DNA of 39,942 bases from Clostridia bacterium (GCA_017503865.1 JAFVSI010000003.1:1-39942), one strand, 5' to 3'. Positions 7,370-15,026 are shown, counted from the first letter of the stretch. Translations and numbers: made by a program. The notes: a model not told the origin generated them from the letters alone.

Positions 7370-7402
7370 AGAGTTGCAAATAATTTTAATGGAGTTGATA
7401 TA

Positions 7403-8770
7403 ATGAAAAATTATGACGTTATAATCATTGGAGCCGGCCCCGGCGGAATATTCTCGGCGTACGAGCTTTCCCTGCTTGACAAAAATCTTAAGATTGCGGT
7501 CTTTGAGGCAGGACACGCTCTGGCAAAGAGAAAATGTCCTATCGACGGCGAAAAAATAAAGAGCTGTATTGGCTGTAAGTCCTGTTCTATAATGAGCGGA
7601 TTTGGCGGTGCGGGTGCATTCTCTGACGGAAAATACAATATAACCAACGATTTCGGTGGCACTCTTCACGAGTATATCGGCAAAAAACGCGCTATCGAGC
7701 TTATGAAATACGTTGACGAGATAAATATGAGATATGGCGGCGAGGGTACGAAGCTCTACACAACGGCAGGCACTGCCTTTAAGACCAAGTGTATCCAGCA
7801 CGACCTTCACCTGCTTGATGCTTCGGTGCGTCACCTCGGTACTGACATAAACTACGTTGTGCTTGAGAATCTTTATGCCGACCTCAAGGACAAGGTGGAC
7901 TTTTACTTCGACACTCCCGTTGAGCACGTTGTAAAGATTGCCGATGGCTATGAGATAAAGTGTGCGACGGAGAGCTTTTCTTGCAAGAACTGTATAATAT
8001 CGGTAGGTAGAAGCGGAAGTAAGTGGATGGAGACTGTTTGCCGCGAGCTTGGAATTTCAACCGAGTCGAGCAGAGTTGACATCGGCGTACGTGTCGAGCT
8101 TCCCGCTGCGGTCTTTGCTCACATCACCGACGAGCTTTACGAGAGCAAGATAGTTTACCGCACAAAGCAGTACGGAGACAGAGTCCGTACCTTCTGTATG
8201 AACCCGAAGGGTGCTGTCGTAAACGAGAACACCAACGGAATTATCACAGTTAACGGTCACAGCTACGAGGACCCCGAAAAGCAGACCGACAACACCAACT
8301 TCGCACTTCTCGTTGCAAAGCATTTCTCCGAGCCCTTCAAGGATTCGAACGGATACGGAGAGTCTATTGCACGTCTTAGCAATATGCTTGGCGGCGGAGT
8401 TATCGTTCAGCGTTTTGGCGACCTCATAAGAGGTAAGCGTTCGACCGAAAACAGAATCGAAGAGGCGTTTATAACGCCCACCCTCAAGGCAACTCCCGGT
8501 GACCTCAGCCTCGTTCTTCCCAAGAGAATCCTTGACGGAATTATCGAGATGATATATGCACTCGACAAGGTCGCACCCGGAACGGCGAACGACGATACGC
8601 TCCTTTACGGAGTCGAGGTCAAGTTCTACAATATGGAAGTTGACGTTGACGAAAATCTCGAGTCCTGCCACAAGGGACTGTTTGTTATCGGTGACGGTAG
8701 CGGAATTACACACTCGCTCTCTCACGCCTCTGCAAGCGGTGTCCACGTGGCGAGAAAGATAGTAGGGTAA
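7403..8770 (+). CDS. FAD-dependent dehydrogenase, COG2509-like
   Basis: 455 aa. The N-terminal FAD-binding motif VIIIGAGPGGIFSAYEL (about 6-22) is followed by a Cys cluster CPIDGEKIKSCIGCKSCS (about 45-62) and SGFGGAGAFSDGKYN, typical of the uncharacterised FAD-dependent dehydrogenases of COG2509. A C-terminal FAD-contacting segment reads GLFVIGDGSGITHSLSHASASG. It is a soluble oxidoreductase of unknown substrate. The ATG follows GGAG. It is single, with its own promoter, and a weak AAACC/GGTTT hairpin with Ts lies near 8803-8821. A perfect 14-bp palindrome AAATTACGTAATTT lies just after the stop. Confidence 0.85.
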   Translation: MKNYDVIIIGAGPGGIFSAYELSLLDKNLKIAVFEAGHALAKRKCPIDGEKIKSCIGCKSCSIMSGFGGAGAFSDGKYNITNDFGGTLHEYIGKKRAIELMKYVDEINMRYGGEGTKLYTTAGTAFKTKCIQHDLHLLDASVRHLGTDINYVVLENLYADLKDKVDFYFDTPVEHVVKIADGYEIKCATESFSCKNCIISVGRSGSKWMETVCRELGISTESSRVDIGVRVELPAAVFAHITDELYESKIVYRTKQYGDRVRTFCMNPKGAVVNENTNGIITVNGHSYEDPEKQTDNTNFALLVAKHFSEPFKDSNGYGESIARLSNMLGGGVIVQRFGDLIRGKRSTENRIEEAFITPTLKATPGDLSLVLPKRILDGIIEMIYALDKVAPGTANDDTLLYGVEVKFYNMEVDVDENLESCHKGLFVIGDGSGITHSLSHASASGVHVARKIVG

Positions 8771-8844
8771 TTTATTAGAAATTACGTAATTTTTCCTTTT
8801 TTGAAACCTTTTTCGGTTTTTTGCGACATATAGGATAGACGTTC

Positions 8845-9405
8845 ATGAATAACGAGAAAGAATTGCCAAAAAGAAAACCTACAAGGTTAAAGTATTTTGA
8901 TTATAGCTCTATTGGTGCATATTTTGTGACGATATGCACACGCGACAGAATGCAAATTTTATCCGAAATAGTCAAAACAAACTTCATTACTACCGGAGAA
9001 ACAAAGGATTCAGCGGTAGGGGAGGGGCTTGCTCCTCCCGAATTTATGGTTAGATTAAAGCCTTGCGGTGAAATTGTCAAAAAACAATTACAGTTGATAG
9101 AAAACAGATTCCCAAGTGTCACAGTTGAGGATTATGTAATTATGCCTAACCATATTCACGTAATCATATTCTTGCATGAAAATGCGGGAGGAGCAAGCCC
9201 CTCCCCTACCCTCGACGATGTTATTTGTGCATTTAAATCGTTGACCTCACGTAATTGCAAGCAAAGATTTGGAATAGAAAAAATGTTCCAACGTTCATCT
9301 GCCGAGCATATAATTCGTGACATGGAAGATTATGAAACACGAAGAAAGTACATCCACGAAAACCCTATGCGTTGGTATTATGATGAATTGTACACCGAGG
9401 AATAA
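8845..9405 (+). CDS. REP-associated tyrosine transposase (RAYT), probably inactive
   Basis: 186 aa, Y1/HUH transposase of the IS200-like superfamily (COG1943). The N-terminus KRKPTRLKYFDYSSIGAYF and the metal-binding HIH (H103, H105, in VIMPNHIHVII) are typical. The expected catalytic tyrosine, in the SxYDHIIR position about 50 residues after HIH, is alanine here (A153 in QRSSAEHIIRD). The second RAYT in the window has FYDH at the same place. Two inverted 26-bp G-rich palindromic segments lie in frame (9015-9040, 9185-9210) and encode VGEGLAPP and GGASPSPT. The start at 8845 has only a weak ribosome binding site. Confidence 0.9.
   Translation: MNNEKELPKRKPTRLKYFDYSSIGAYFVTICTRDRMQILSEIVKTNFITTGETKDSAVGEGLAPPEFMVRLKPCGEIVKKQLQLIENRFPSVTVEDYVIMPNHIHVIIFLHENAGGASPSPTLDDVICAFKSLTSRNCKQRFGIEKMFQRSSAEHIIRDMEDYETRRKYIHENPMRWYYDELYTEE
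9015..9040 (+). repeat. In-frame REP-like palindrome, left copy, in RAYT 1
   Basis: GGTAGGGGAGGGGCTTGCTC and the six bases after it form a GGGAGG/CCTCCC hairpin. The exact inverse is at 9185-9210, and the same sequence occurs in RAYT 2 at 34141-34166. Confidence 0.85.
9185..9210 (-). repeat. In-frame REP-like palindrome, right (inverted) copy, in RAYT 1
   Basis: Exact reverse complement of 9015-9040. The loop AGCAAGC and the tail CTACC also occur in the intergenic hairpin at 15091-15114. Confidence 0.85.
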
Positions 9406-9430
9406 CGTCTATCGAAAAAAGGGGGGTACC

Positions 9431-10009
9431 ATTATCAAAAAGAAAATTATTATTTTTGCAAGCATCGCACTTGCGTTTGTTTTAATTTTATTTGTGCCCT
9501 ATAGAAGAGATGCTTTTAATGATGGGGGTACGGTTGTTTATGACGCTCTTGCTTACAAGGTCGTGTCTTGGCACGTAGGACTTGATGATGATGCTTATAA
9601 AAATACGTCTGTCTATTGGTATCCCGATAATTTTAGGGATATTGACGATTTGTGGAAAATGGAAACGGATAGTATGATTTCGTGGGTAGCACCTATTGAG
9701 CAGCTTAAAAGGAAGTACCCCGAATACTTCGATTTGGGTACCTTTAAGGGCCTTGAGGTCTATATATGGCAGACGTCGAGCGGTGAATATTTGTGCGGGG
9801 TACTTCAAGGCACAAACCGCAACAAGACTGACGAGGAAATCGCAAAACTGGCGGAGAACGGTGCTACTATTGAAGAAATGAAGGTGATATTGTCCTATTA
9901 CAATATTGACAAGGAGAGCATTATTATAATTCCCGTAAAAAATCCATCGTCAAATTATGAGATAGATTTTTCGATGTTTGATACCGCGAAAGAAATCTTT
10001 TGGGGATAA
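9431..10009 (+). CDS. Hypothetical single-pass membrane protein with a non-canonical or lost start
   Basis: About 192 aa from ATT 9431. The N-terminus IIKKKIIIFASIALAFVLILFVP is a classic membrane anchor. The rest (DGGTVVYDALAYKVVSWHV..., YPDNFRDIDDLWKME) is a soluble extracytoplasmic domain that I cannot assign. There is no ATG, GTG or TTG at the natural start. A G-rich SD (AAAGGGGGG, 9418-9426) precedes ACC-ATT-ATC-AAA. If ATC (9434) were ATG the spacing would be ideal, so the start may be an AUU/AUC codon or a mutated ATG. The only upstream in-frame ATG (9317) lies inside the transposase gene in another frame. The RAYT ends 26 bases upstream and may have replaced the original promoter. It is followed by two small envelope genes. 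Confidence 0.6.
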   Translation: MIKKKIIIFASIALAFVLILFVPYRRDAFNDGGTVVYDALAYKVVSWHVGLDDDAYKNTSVYWYPDNFRDIDDLWKMETDSMISWVAPIEQLKRKYPEYFDLGTFKGLEVYIWQTSSGEYLCGVLQGTNRNKTDEEIAKLAENGATIEEMKVILSYYNIDKESIIIIPVKNPSSNYEIDFSMFDTAKEIFWG

Positions 10010-10020
10010 GGGGGATTTTT

Positions 10021-10521
10021 ATGAAAAAGCTTTTATCTTTACTATTAGCACTTGTGTTTGTATTCGGTTTGTTTGGCTGTAATAGAGGCGAGAAAAATTT
10101 TGAATCTACCGTGTCATACGTTGGATATATTGAAGGCTATGAGATTTGGCTCGGTGCTCTTAACAAGGAGACTTTTTATGAGAGCAAGGTGCGGCATCTG
10201 CCGATATTCAAATTTGACACTCTTGCCGAATTTGAGGGATTCGAGGGTGCTGTTAATGAGAATACGGCAAAATATGACGAGGCATTTTTCGAGGATAATT
10301 CCTTGCTACTCGTTTACGTAGCTGCAAGCAGCGGCAGTTACAGATATGATTTGCACAGCGTTTACCGTAACGAGAACGCACTTTGCGTTCATATCGAGCA
10401 GACAAATTCGCCCGAAATCGCTACGGACGATATGGCAGGGTGGTTTATCACCGTTGCCGTACCCGACACTTTTCTTGAGGGCTGTACCGTGTTTGACGCC
10501 GATTTGAATAATTTTAGTTAA
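10021..10521 (+). CDS. Small lipoprotein of unknown function
   Basis: 166 aa from ATG 10021, preceded by AAGGGGGA. An upstream ATG at 10000 would add seven residues before MKKLLSLLLA and overlap the previous gene, so it is less likely. The signal peptide MKKLLSLLLALVFVFG ends in lipobox LFGC (Cys 20). The mature part is acidic and about 145 residues long, with no family I recognise. It probably forms an operon with 9431-10009 (11 bases apart) and 10534-10839 (12 bases apart), giving a three-gene envelope cluster. Confidence 0.8.
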   Translation: MKKLLSLLLALVFVFGLFGCNRGEKNFESTVSYVGYIEGYEIWLGALNKETFYESKVRHLPIFKFDTLAEFEGFEGAVNENTAKYDEAFFEDNSLLLVYVAASSGSYRYDLHSVYRNENALCVHIEQTNSPEIATDDMAGWFITVAVPDTFLEGCTVFDADLNNFS

Positions 10522-10533
10522 GGAGACGTAGCT

Positions 10534-10839
10534 ATGTTTGACGTGATTACAACCCTTATTCTAATTCTATGCGTTGCGGCTGTTATAGCTTGTCAGCTTT
10601 TGCTTTGCTTTATGGTAAAGAGCAAGATACTTCGCTTGCTTCCGAGTATTGCACTTGTTATACTGACGGCATTTTTCTCATACAAGACCGCCGTAGCGGT
10701 TGGCTGGGACGGCATTGGATATTTATTCCTTGCTATGCTCAGTGCCATTATGCTCGGCGTCTCTTGCCTATGCTGGATAGCCTTTGGAATTGTAAAAATT
10801 GTGAAGAAGAGACGGAGCAAGAAAAATATAACCGAGTGA
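10534..10839 (+). CDS. Small three-helix membrane protein
   Basis: 101 aa. Hydrophobic segments at about residues 5-27, 34-53 and 62-88, with a basic cytoplasmic tail KIVKKRRSKKNITE. AAGGAG lies upstream of the ATG. It is the last gene of the three-gene envelope cluster and is followed by a strong terminator. Function unknown. Confidence 0.75.
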   Translation: MFDVITTLILILCVAAVIACQLLLCFMVKSKILRLLPSIALVILTAFFSYKTAVAVGWDGIGYLFLAMLSAIMLGVSCLCWIAFGIVKIVKKRRSKKNITE

Positions 10840-10850
10840 TAATATATAAT

Positions 10851-10887
10851 AAAAAAACCGACAGATTTTAAATCTGTCGGTTTTTTG
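10851..10887. terminator. Bidirectional terminator between the envelope cluster and the GpsA-like gene
   Basis: CCGACAGATTT pairs with its inverse (10858-10880), with A7 before and T6 after, so it can serve both convergent genes. Confidence 0.9.
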
Positions 10888-10925
10888 TTGCGGGGAATAC
10901 AAAATTTGATTTATCGGTTAGTTTT

Positions 10926-10946
10926 CACCCCGATAAATACCAATTT
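10926..10946 (-). repeat. Intergenic repeat type B
   Basis: CACCCCGATAAATACCAATT, like 4064-4085. It lies immediately after the stop codon of the minus-strand gene. Confidence 0.6.
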
Positions 10947-10952
10947 GGAGTT

Positions 10953-12002
10953 TTAAATCTCTTCTTTATAGGTAAAGCTCTCCCAGGGGATATTTACCGG
11001 CTTTTTGCCGCAGATTATCTCGTCAATATGGAGAAGAAGAGGGAAGTCGGCGGCACTGAGTCTGCCCGATGCCACGTTTTTCTTGACGGCTCTTGCCACT
11101 CTCTCGGCAACAACGAGCGATTCAAGTGTAACTCCGCGAAGCTCTGCCTTTGCCTCGTCAATATTCAATCCCTTGCCAAGCAGGATTCCTACAAGACGTG
11201 TGCGTCCGCCGTAAACTGTTACATACAGGTCTCCCGCACCTACGCAGAGATTGTTGAGGGTGAGAGCACCTTGAAAATCAAGGAGCCTATACATTTCCTT
11301 TGTCGCTTGACCAAAAACCGCCGCCTGCGAGTTGAAGTGGAGCGTGTCGTCCGCGAAATTCTTTTGATTAAGACCTATTGTGAGGGCAATGCCGAGTGCG
11401 TAGCCGTTTTTGAGAGCAACGGCACTCTCTATTCCCGTAACGTCTGTGGTGAGGCTTATGTGGTAATAATCGGTCTGCATAGCACCCTTTATGTATTCAA
11501 GCACCGCCATATCCTTGCCGCAGAAGGAGACCTCGGTCTGGTCGTGTGCCACAAGCTCGTAACTTGTGCAAGGTCCGCCGATGGCACAAAGAGGGAGCTT
11601 CTTGCAGAGCGTGTCAAGCTTCTTCTGCCAGATGTCGGGGTAGGTGAGAAGCTTTCCGTCATCGGTGTCCATAAGTCCCTTTGTGACGGTAATTACGGGC
11701 ATTCCGTCGGGAATTTTCGAGAGCACGTTGTCTGCAAACCAGTCAACGCCGAAGCTTGATACACCGCCAATGATGAAATCGGCACCCGAAATTGCCGTCT
11801 CAAGCTCCTCTATTTGATAATATTTTACGCCCTCGGGGAAATCTGTCTCGAATTTGGGGTGTCTGCCTGTCTTTTTGCAGGTGTCGATTATCTCTCGGTC
11901 AAGGTGTGTGCCTACAAGACGCACCTCGTTTCCGTTTTCTCTTGCGGGGAAGGCAAGGGCGGAGCCCATCATTCCCGAGCCTACGATTGTAATTACTGCC
12001 AT
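10953..12002 (-). CDS. NAD(P)-dependent glycerol-3-phosphate dehydrogenase-like protein
   Basis: 349 aa. The N-terminal Rossmann motif is IVGSGMMGSAL. VTKGL (about 109-113) and ALKNGYALGIALTIG contain the lysines expected for GpsA catalysis and substrate binding. GAGDLYVT and RGVTLESLVVAE match the C-terminal helical domain. The usual reaction interconverts dihydroxyacetone phosphate and sn-glycerol 3-phosphate for lipid synthesis. Some signature positions are unusual: GGPCTSYEL replaces the common SGPSFAxE, so this may be a paralogue rather than the housekeeping GpsA. AAGGAG lies eight bases before the ATG. It is monocistronic and convergent with the upstream cluster. A DeoR regulator follows on the other strand, and such regulators sometimes control glycerol phosphate genes, but that link is inference. 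Confidence 0.8.
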   Translation of the reverse strand: MAVITIVGSGMMGSALAFPARENGNEVRLVGTHLDREIIDTCKKTGRHPKFETDFPEGVKYYQIEELETAISGADFIIGGVSSFGVDWFADNVLSKIPDGMPVITVTKGLMDTDDGKLLTYPDIWQKKLDTLCKKLPLCAIGGPCTSYELVAHDQTEVSFCGKDMAVLEYIKGAMQTDYYHISLTTDVTGIESAVALKNGYALGIALTIGLNQKNFADDTLHFNSQAAVFGQATKEMYRLLDFQGALTLNNLCVGAGDLYVTVYGGRTRLVGILLGKGLNIDEAKAELRGVTLESLVVAERVARAVKKNVASGRLSAADFPLLLHIDEIICGKKPVNIPWESFTYKEEI

Positions 12003-12034
12003 TTTTCTGTCTCCTTGAAATAATTTGGAAAAGA

Positions 12035-12063
12035 TTGAAATAGTTTGAAACTTGTGTTATAAT
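12035..12063 (+). promoter_or_regulatory. Plus-strand promoter firing into the hairpin-rich intergenic block
   Basis: TTGAAA at 12035-12040, a 17-bp spacer, TATAAT at 12058-12063. The next plus-strand gene starts 525 bases downstream, so this would drive either a long leader for the DeoR gene or a non-coding RNA. Confidence 0.55.
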
Positions 12064-12125
12064 TATGCTGTGTTTGATAAATTGGTATTTGTCGAACGGG
12101 TTGGAAAAAGGATTAAAAAGTTTTT

Positions 12126-12290
12126 GCGTCTCTTTTTTCAAAAAGAGACCGCAATCCAACGCGCGTAGCGTTGGTCGCTCGTCGCAACGAGCGAAATTCC
12201 CCTATCGTTCGAAACGCCACGAAGGGTGAATTACGCCCTTTGGGCGAAAGAGGGGAACACACACGAGGGGGTTCCCCTTACTAAACATAA
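12126..12290. other. Cluster of five adjacent hairpins
   Basis: In order: GTCTCTTTTT/AAAAAGAGAC; CCAACGC/GCGTTGG; TCGCTCG/CGAGCGA; CGCCC/GGGCG; GGGGAAC/GTTCCCC. No coding potential. It joins the 140-bp repeat that starts at 12307. Confidence 0.65.
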
Positions 12291-12306
12291 ACTAATTATA
12301 CCGTTT

Positions 12307-12446
12307 GCCGCTTTTCTTTGCGAAAAGAGGCACAAAGAAAAGCTAAGCAAAAGAAAGTGCCGTTTTCACGAGGCTCCGCCTCGAGCTCCGCGAGCTTTTG
12401 AAAAAGCTCGACCAAAACTTTTCAAACACTTACCCGAAGTCTCACC
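12307..12446. repeat. Dispersed 140-bp hairpin repeat, copy 2
   Basis: Same length and nearly the same sequence as 2-141, in the same orientation. A short ORF can be read across it, but the sequence is a repeat made of hairpins, not a gene. Confidence 0.85.
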
Positions 12447-12449
12447 GAC

Positions 12450-12486
12450 AAATTACCTAAAGGTAGAAACTTCGTTTGCAAAATTT
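12450..12486 (+). repeat. Intergenic repeat type A (potential three-way junction)
   Basis: Outer arms AAATT and AATTT enclose two hairpins, TACCT-AA-AGGTA and AAAC-TTC-GTTT. Seven further copies occur in the window. Confidence 0.75.
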
Positions 12487-12587
12487 ATCAATCAAACTAA
12501 TTATATTACTATTATATTTTCAAAGCAATAGGTGGCGGAAAATATGAAAGATTTTCAAACTTTTTCAACGTTTTTTGGGGGGCTTAA

Positions 12588-13301
12588 ATGATAGTTTTTG
12601 AGAGACAGCAAGAGATAATGAAACATCTTCGCGAGAAGCGTTTTGCTACGGTCAAGGAGCTTGCAGGAGTGGTATTTGCGAGCGAGGCATCGGTAAGGCG
12701 AGACCTAAAGGCACTTGAGGCGAGGGGATTTCTTAAGCAGATATACGGGGGAGTGGTGCTTCCCGAGTACGAGAAAAGCGTTGTGCCGCTTAGCCTTCGC
12801 GATTCGTCAAACAGTGCCGTTAAAGAAGAGCTTGCCCGCCGTGCCGCTGATGAGCTTTTTGATGGAGCAACTGTTATACTTGACGGTTCCTCTACTGTGA
12901 GAAGAATTATCAAATACATTGATGGTTTTCGCGATTTAAAGATAATAACCAACAATGCACGTCTTTTTGAGGGTGACCTTCCGCAAAACGTCAAGATTTA
13001 CTGTACGGGTGGACTTTTCTTGCCGCAAAGCAATATTTTTGTGGGCAGTGCCGCCGCGAAGTATATCAGCGAGATAAATGCCGACCTTCTTTTCTTTTCG
13101 AGCCAAGCCATCTCGCTTGAAGGAGAGATAAGCGACGCCTCTGAAGAGGAGACTTCACTTCGTCAAGTAATGCTCGCTCGTGCCCGTCGCAAGATTTTCC
13201 TTTGTGACTCCACAAAGCTCGGTGAGAGTCGCACCTTCAAAGTCTGTCATAAAGACGATGTCGATAAAATAATTTGCGACGAAGCGTTGCCTTGGGAATA
13301 A
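12588..13301 (+). CDS. DeoR/GlpR-family transcriptional regulator
   Basis: 237 aa. The N-terminal winged helix-turn-helix (about 1-57) has the family pattern RQQEIMKHLREKRFATVKEL and SEASVRRDLKALEARG. The C-terminal DeoRC sensor domain starts around residue 75, with VILDGSSTVRRI and ITNNARLF, GGLFLPQSNIFVG and CDSTKLG, which bind sugar phosphates in characterised members. It is a cytoplasmic repressor. A G6 ribosome binding site precedes ATG 12588. No obvious catabolic operon is adjacent. Possible targets are itself, the GpsA-like gene or the TauE gene downstream. Confidence 0.9.
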   Translation: MIVFERQQEIMKHLREKRFATVKELAGVVFASEASVRRDLKALEARGFLKQIYGGVVLPEYEKSVVPLSLRDSSNSAVKEELARRAADELFDGATVILDGSSTVRRIIKYIDGFRDLKIITNNARLFEGDLPQNVKIYCTGGLFLPQSNIFVGSAAAKYISEINADLLFFSSQAISLEGEISDASEEETSLRQVMLARARRKIFLCDSTKLGESRTFKVCHKDDVDKIICDEALPWE

Positions 13302-13310
13302 TAATACGGC

Positions 13311-13370
13311 AAATTGGAATTTATAGGTTAGTTTGTTTGCGTTGAAATGCGGCGGGAGCAAGTCCACGCC
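13311..13370. repeat. Composite of repeat type B and a degenerate REP-like hairpin
   Basis: AAATTGGAATTTATAGG (13311) is followed by GGCGGGAGCAAGTCCACGCC (13351-13370). The same order, type B then GGCGGGAGCAAGC, occurs at 15060-15109. Confidence 0.6.
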
Positions 13371-13389
13371 GAAAAAAGAACACCCCTAT

Positions 13390-13427
13390 AAATTACCTAA
13401 CGGTAGAAACTTCGTTTGCAAAATTTG
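13390..13427 (+). repeat. Intergenic repeat type A
   Basis: AAATTACCTAACGGTAGAAA, then CTTCGTTTGCAAAATTTG. The first hairpin has one changed base; outer arms and second hairpin are intact. Confidence 0.75.
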
Positions 13428-13435
13428 AAAAATTA

Positions 13436-13464
13436 TTGATTTTTTTAAGGCGAGGTAGTATAAT
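13436..13464 (+). promoter_or_regulatory. Promoter of the TauE/SafE gene
   Basis: TTGATT at 13436-13441, a 17-bp spacer, TATAAT at 13459-13464. Confidence 0.65.
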
Positions 13465-13494
13465 GGTGAAAGTTAATGATTTGGGGGTGAAAAA

Positions 13495-14232
13495 ATGGAG
13501 CTTCACGTACTTATGCTAATAGCACTCGTGGTGCTTTGTGCGAGCTTTATACAAAGTGTAACGGGCTTTGGGTTTGGCATATTTTCTATGATATTTTTGC
13601 CGACGCTTTTCGGGGTATATACAGAGGGAAACGTGCTTTCGTCAATGCTCAGCCTATTCACGTCTCTTGCGGTCGCCCTTGCAATGTGGAAAAAGATAAG
13701 CTGGAAAAACCTTATTTTCCCCCTTGTCGGCTGTCTTTTCTCAACATATTTTGCCGTAGAATTTATCGGCACGCAGGATAACGATACGCTCATACTTCTT
13801 CTTGGAGTTTTGCTCGTTGTGCTGAGCGTCTATTTCTTCTTTTTCTCGGGCAAGCTTAGAATTAAGGCAACGTGGTACACGGGACTTTCTATGGGAATAC
13901 TGTCGGGAATTATGGACGGAATGTTCTCTATCGGCGGTCCGCCAATCGTTATCTACTATATGCAGTCTGAGGATTCTTCCGAGAATTACCTTGCTACCGT
14001 CTCGACCTATTTTGCCGTTTCGGGAATGATAAGCGTTGGCACTAAGGCGGCAAAGGGATTTATTACAACGAACGTCTGGGTCGCCTTTGCAATCGGCTTT
14101 GTTGCGATGGCTCTCGGGGCTCTTGTCGGCAAGCTTGCAAGAGACAAATGCAATTCTGCTATGATAAAAAAAGCGGTTTACGGCTTTATGGCAGTGAGCG
14201 GAATTCTCAATATAGTTACGGCTTTGATTTAA
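13495..14232 (+). CDS. TauE/SafE (TSUP) family membrane permease
   Basis: 245 aa, about eight transmembrane helices. The first half-repeat has SFIQSVTGFGFGIFSM (about 17-32). The second has GILSGIMDGMFSIGGPPIVIYYM (about 134-156), the conserved GxxG..(I/M)GGPP motif of the family. Characterised members export sulfite or move sulfonates and other small anions across the cytoplasmic membrane. The substrate is unknown here. GGGGG lies upstream of the ATG. It is convergent with the AraC gene and shares its terminator. Confidence 0.88.
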   Translation: MELHVLMLIALVVLCASFIQSVTGFGFGIFSMIFLPTLFGVYTEGNVLSSMLSLFTSLAVALAMWKKISWKNLIFPLVGCLFSTYFAVEFIGTQDNDTLILLLGVLLVVLSVYFFFFSGKLRIKATWYTGLSMGILSGIMDGMFSIGGPPIVIYYMQSEDSSENYLATVSTYFAVSGMISVGTKAAKGFITTNVWVAFAIGFVAMALGALVGKLARDKCNSAMIKKAVYGFMAVSGILNIVTALI

Positions 14233-14260
14233 AAAAGCAGGGAAATTCCCTGCTTTTTTT
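14231..14260. terminator. Bidirectional terminator
   Basis: GCAGGGAA pairs with TTCCCTGC (14237-14253), with A6 before and T7 after. It serves the TauE gene and the convergent AraC gene. Confidence 0.88.
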
Positions 14261-15026
14261 AATTAAACTGTCGAGGCGGAACGCCCGTCGCCTTTTTGAA
14301 TTCTCGGCTGAAATATGAGATGTCGGAGAAGCCCGAAAGGGTAGCGGCATCAGAAACCGAATACTCTCCCGAGAGCAAAAGCTCCTTGGCGTGAGATATC
14401 TTTAGGTCGTTTATATATTTTATTGGAGAGGAGCCGTATATCTTGCCAAAAATTCTCCTGAAATATTCGGGAGTAATATTGCACTTGCGGGCAAGCTCTG
14501 CCACAGAAAGCTCACCCTCTGTGTAATGCTCGTGAATATAGGTGACAGCGGGGGCGATAAGGTCGCTTTTCTGACTCGAGGCATACTCGGTGGCATACTC
14601 CTTTTGTAGCTGAGCGAGAATGCGGTAGAGTTTTTCCTTGCAACGCATTTTGTAGCCTTGTTTTTTGTTTTTGAAGCTTCTTTCAGCCGCCTCAAAGGAA
14701 GAAAGCATATCCCTTACGTTCTTTGTGTGAATCGTGAAGGGCTCGAACGTCGCGTCTCCCGAAATATCGAAATTTATCGCATAGCACTCACCGAGAGTTG
14801 CGGTCGTCACCGAATAATTCGAGCCCTTTGGCAGATATATGAGGTCACCGTCACGCACGGTTAGTGCTCGACCGTCATCAAATTTGTATAGCCTCTCGGC
14901 ACCTATATGCAAGGCAAGACCGTGCGAGGGACGGTCTTTATGCACAGCGTCACCCTTGCCCTTTGGCAAAAACAAGCAAAGCACAATTGTTTCAACCGCA
15001 AAATCGTATTCCATAAATTCTTTCAT
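14259..15026 (-). CDS. AraC-family transcriptional regulator
   Basis: 255 aa. The N-terminal half looks like a cupin sensor domain (ALHIGAERLYKFDDGRAL, GDLIYLPKGSNYSV). The C-terminal half (about 155-255) has two helix-turn-helix units: LSVAELARKCNITPEYFRRIFGK and YSVSDAATLSGFSDISYFSREFKKATG. GAGGTG lies upstream of the ATG. It is transcribed away from the glycyl radical enzyme gene, which starts about 450 bases to the right, and could regulate it or the TauE gene. That is inference only. Confidence 0.9.
   Translation of the reverse strand: MKEFMEYDFAVETIVLCLFLPKGKGDAVHKDRPSHGLALHIGAERLYKFDDGRALTVRDGDLIYLPKGSNYSVTTATLGECYAINFDISGDATFEPFTIHTKNVRDMLSSFEAAERSFKNKKQGYKMRCKEKLYRILAQLQKEYATEYASSQKSDLIAPAVTYIHEHYTEGELSVAELARKCNITPEYFRRIFGKIYGSSPIKYINDLKISHAKELLLSGEYSVSDAATLSGFSDISYFSREFKKATGVPPRQFN

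Larger units (their letters stand above)
8834..9413 (+). mobile_element. RAYT-containing unit bounded by 10-bp inverted repeats
   Basis: GATAGACGTT (8834-8843) and its exact inverse AACGTCTATC (9404-9413) flank the transposase gene. The right repeat overlaps the stop codon. RAYT genes usually do not carry long terminal repeats, so this could mark a small insertion unit or be a regulatory palindrome pair. Confidence 0.5.

Noticed and set aside
12226-12531. 101-codon ORF in the hairpin-rich region
   Set aside because: It is a read-through of the 140-bp repeat. The peptide is low-complexity and basic with no SD.
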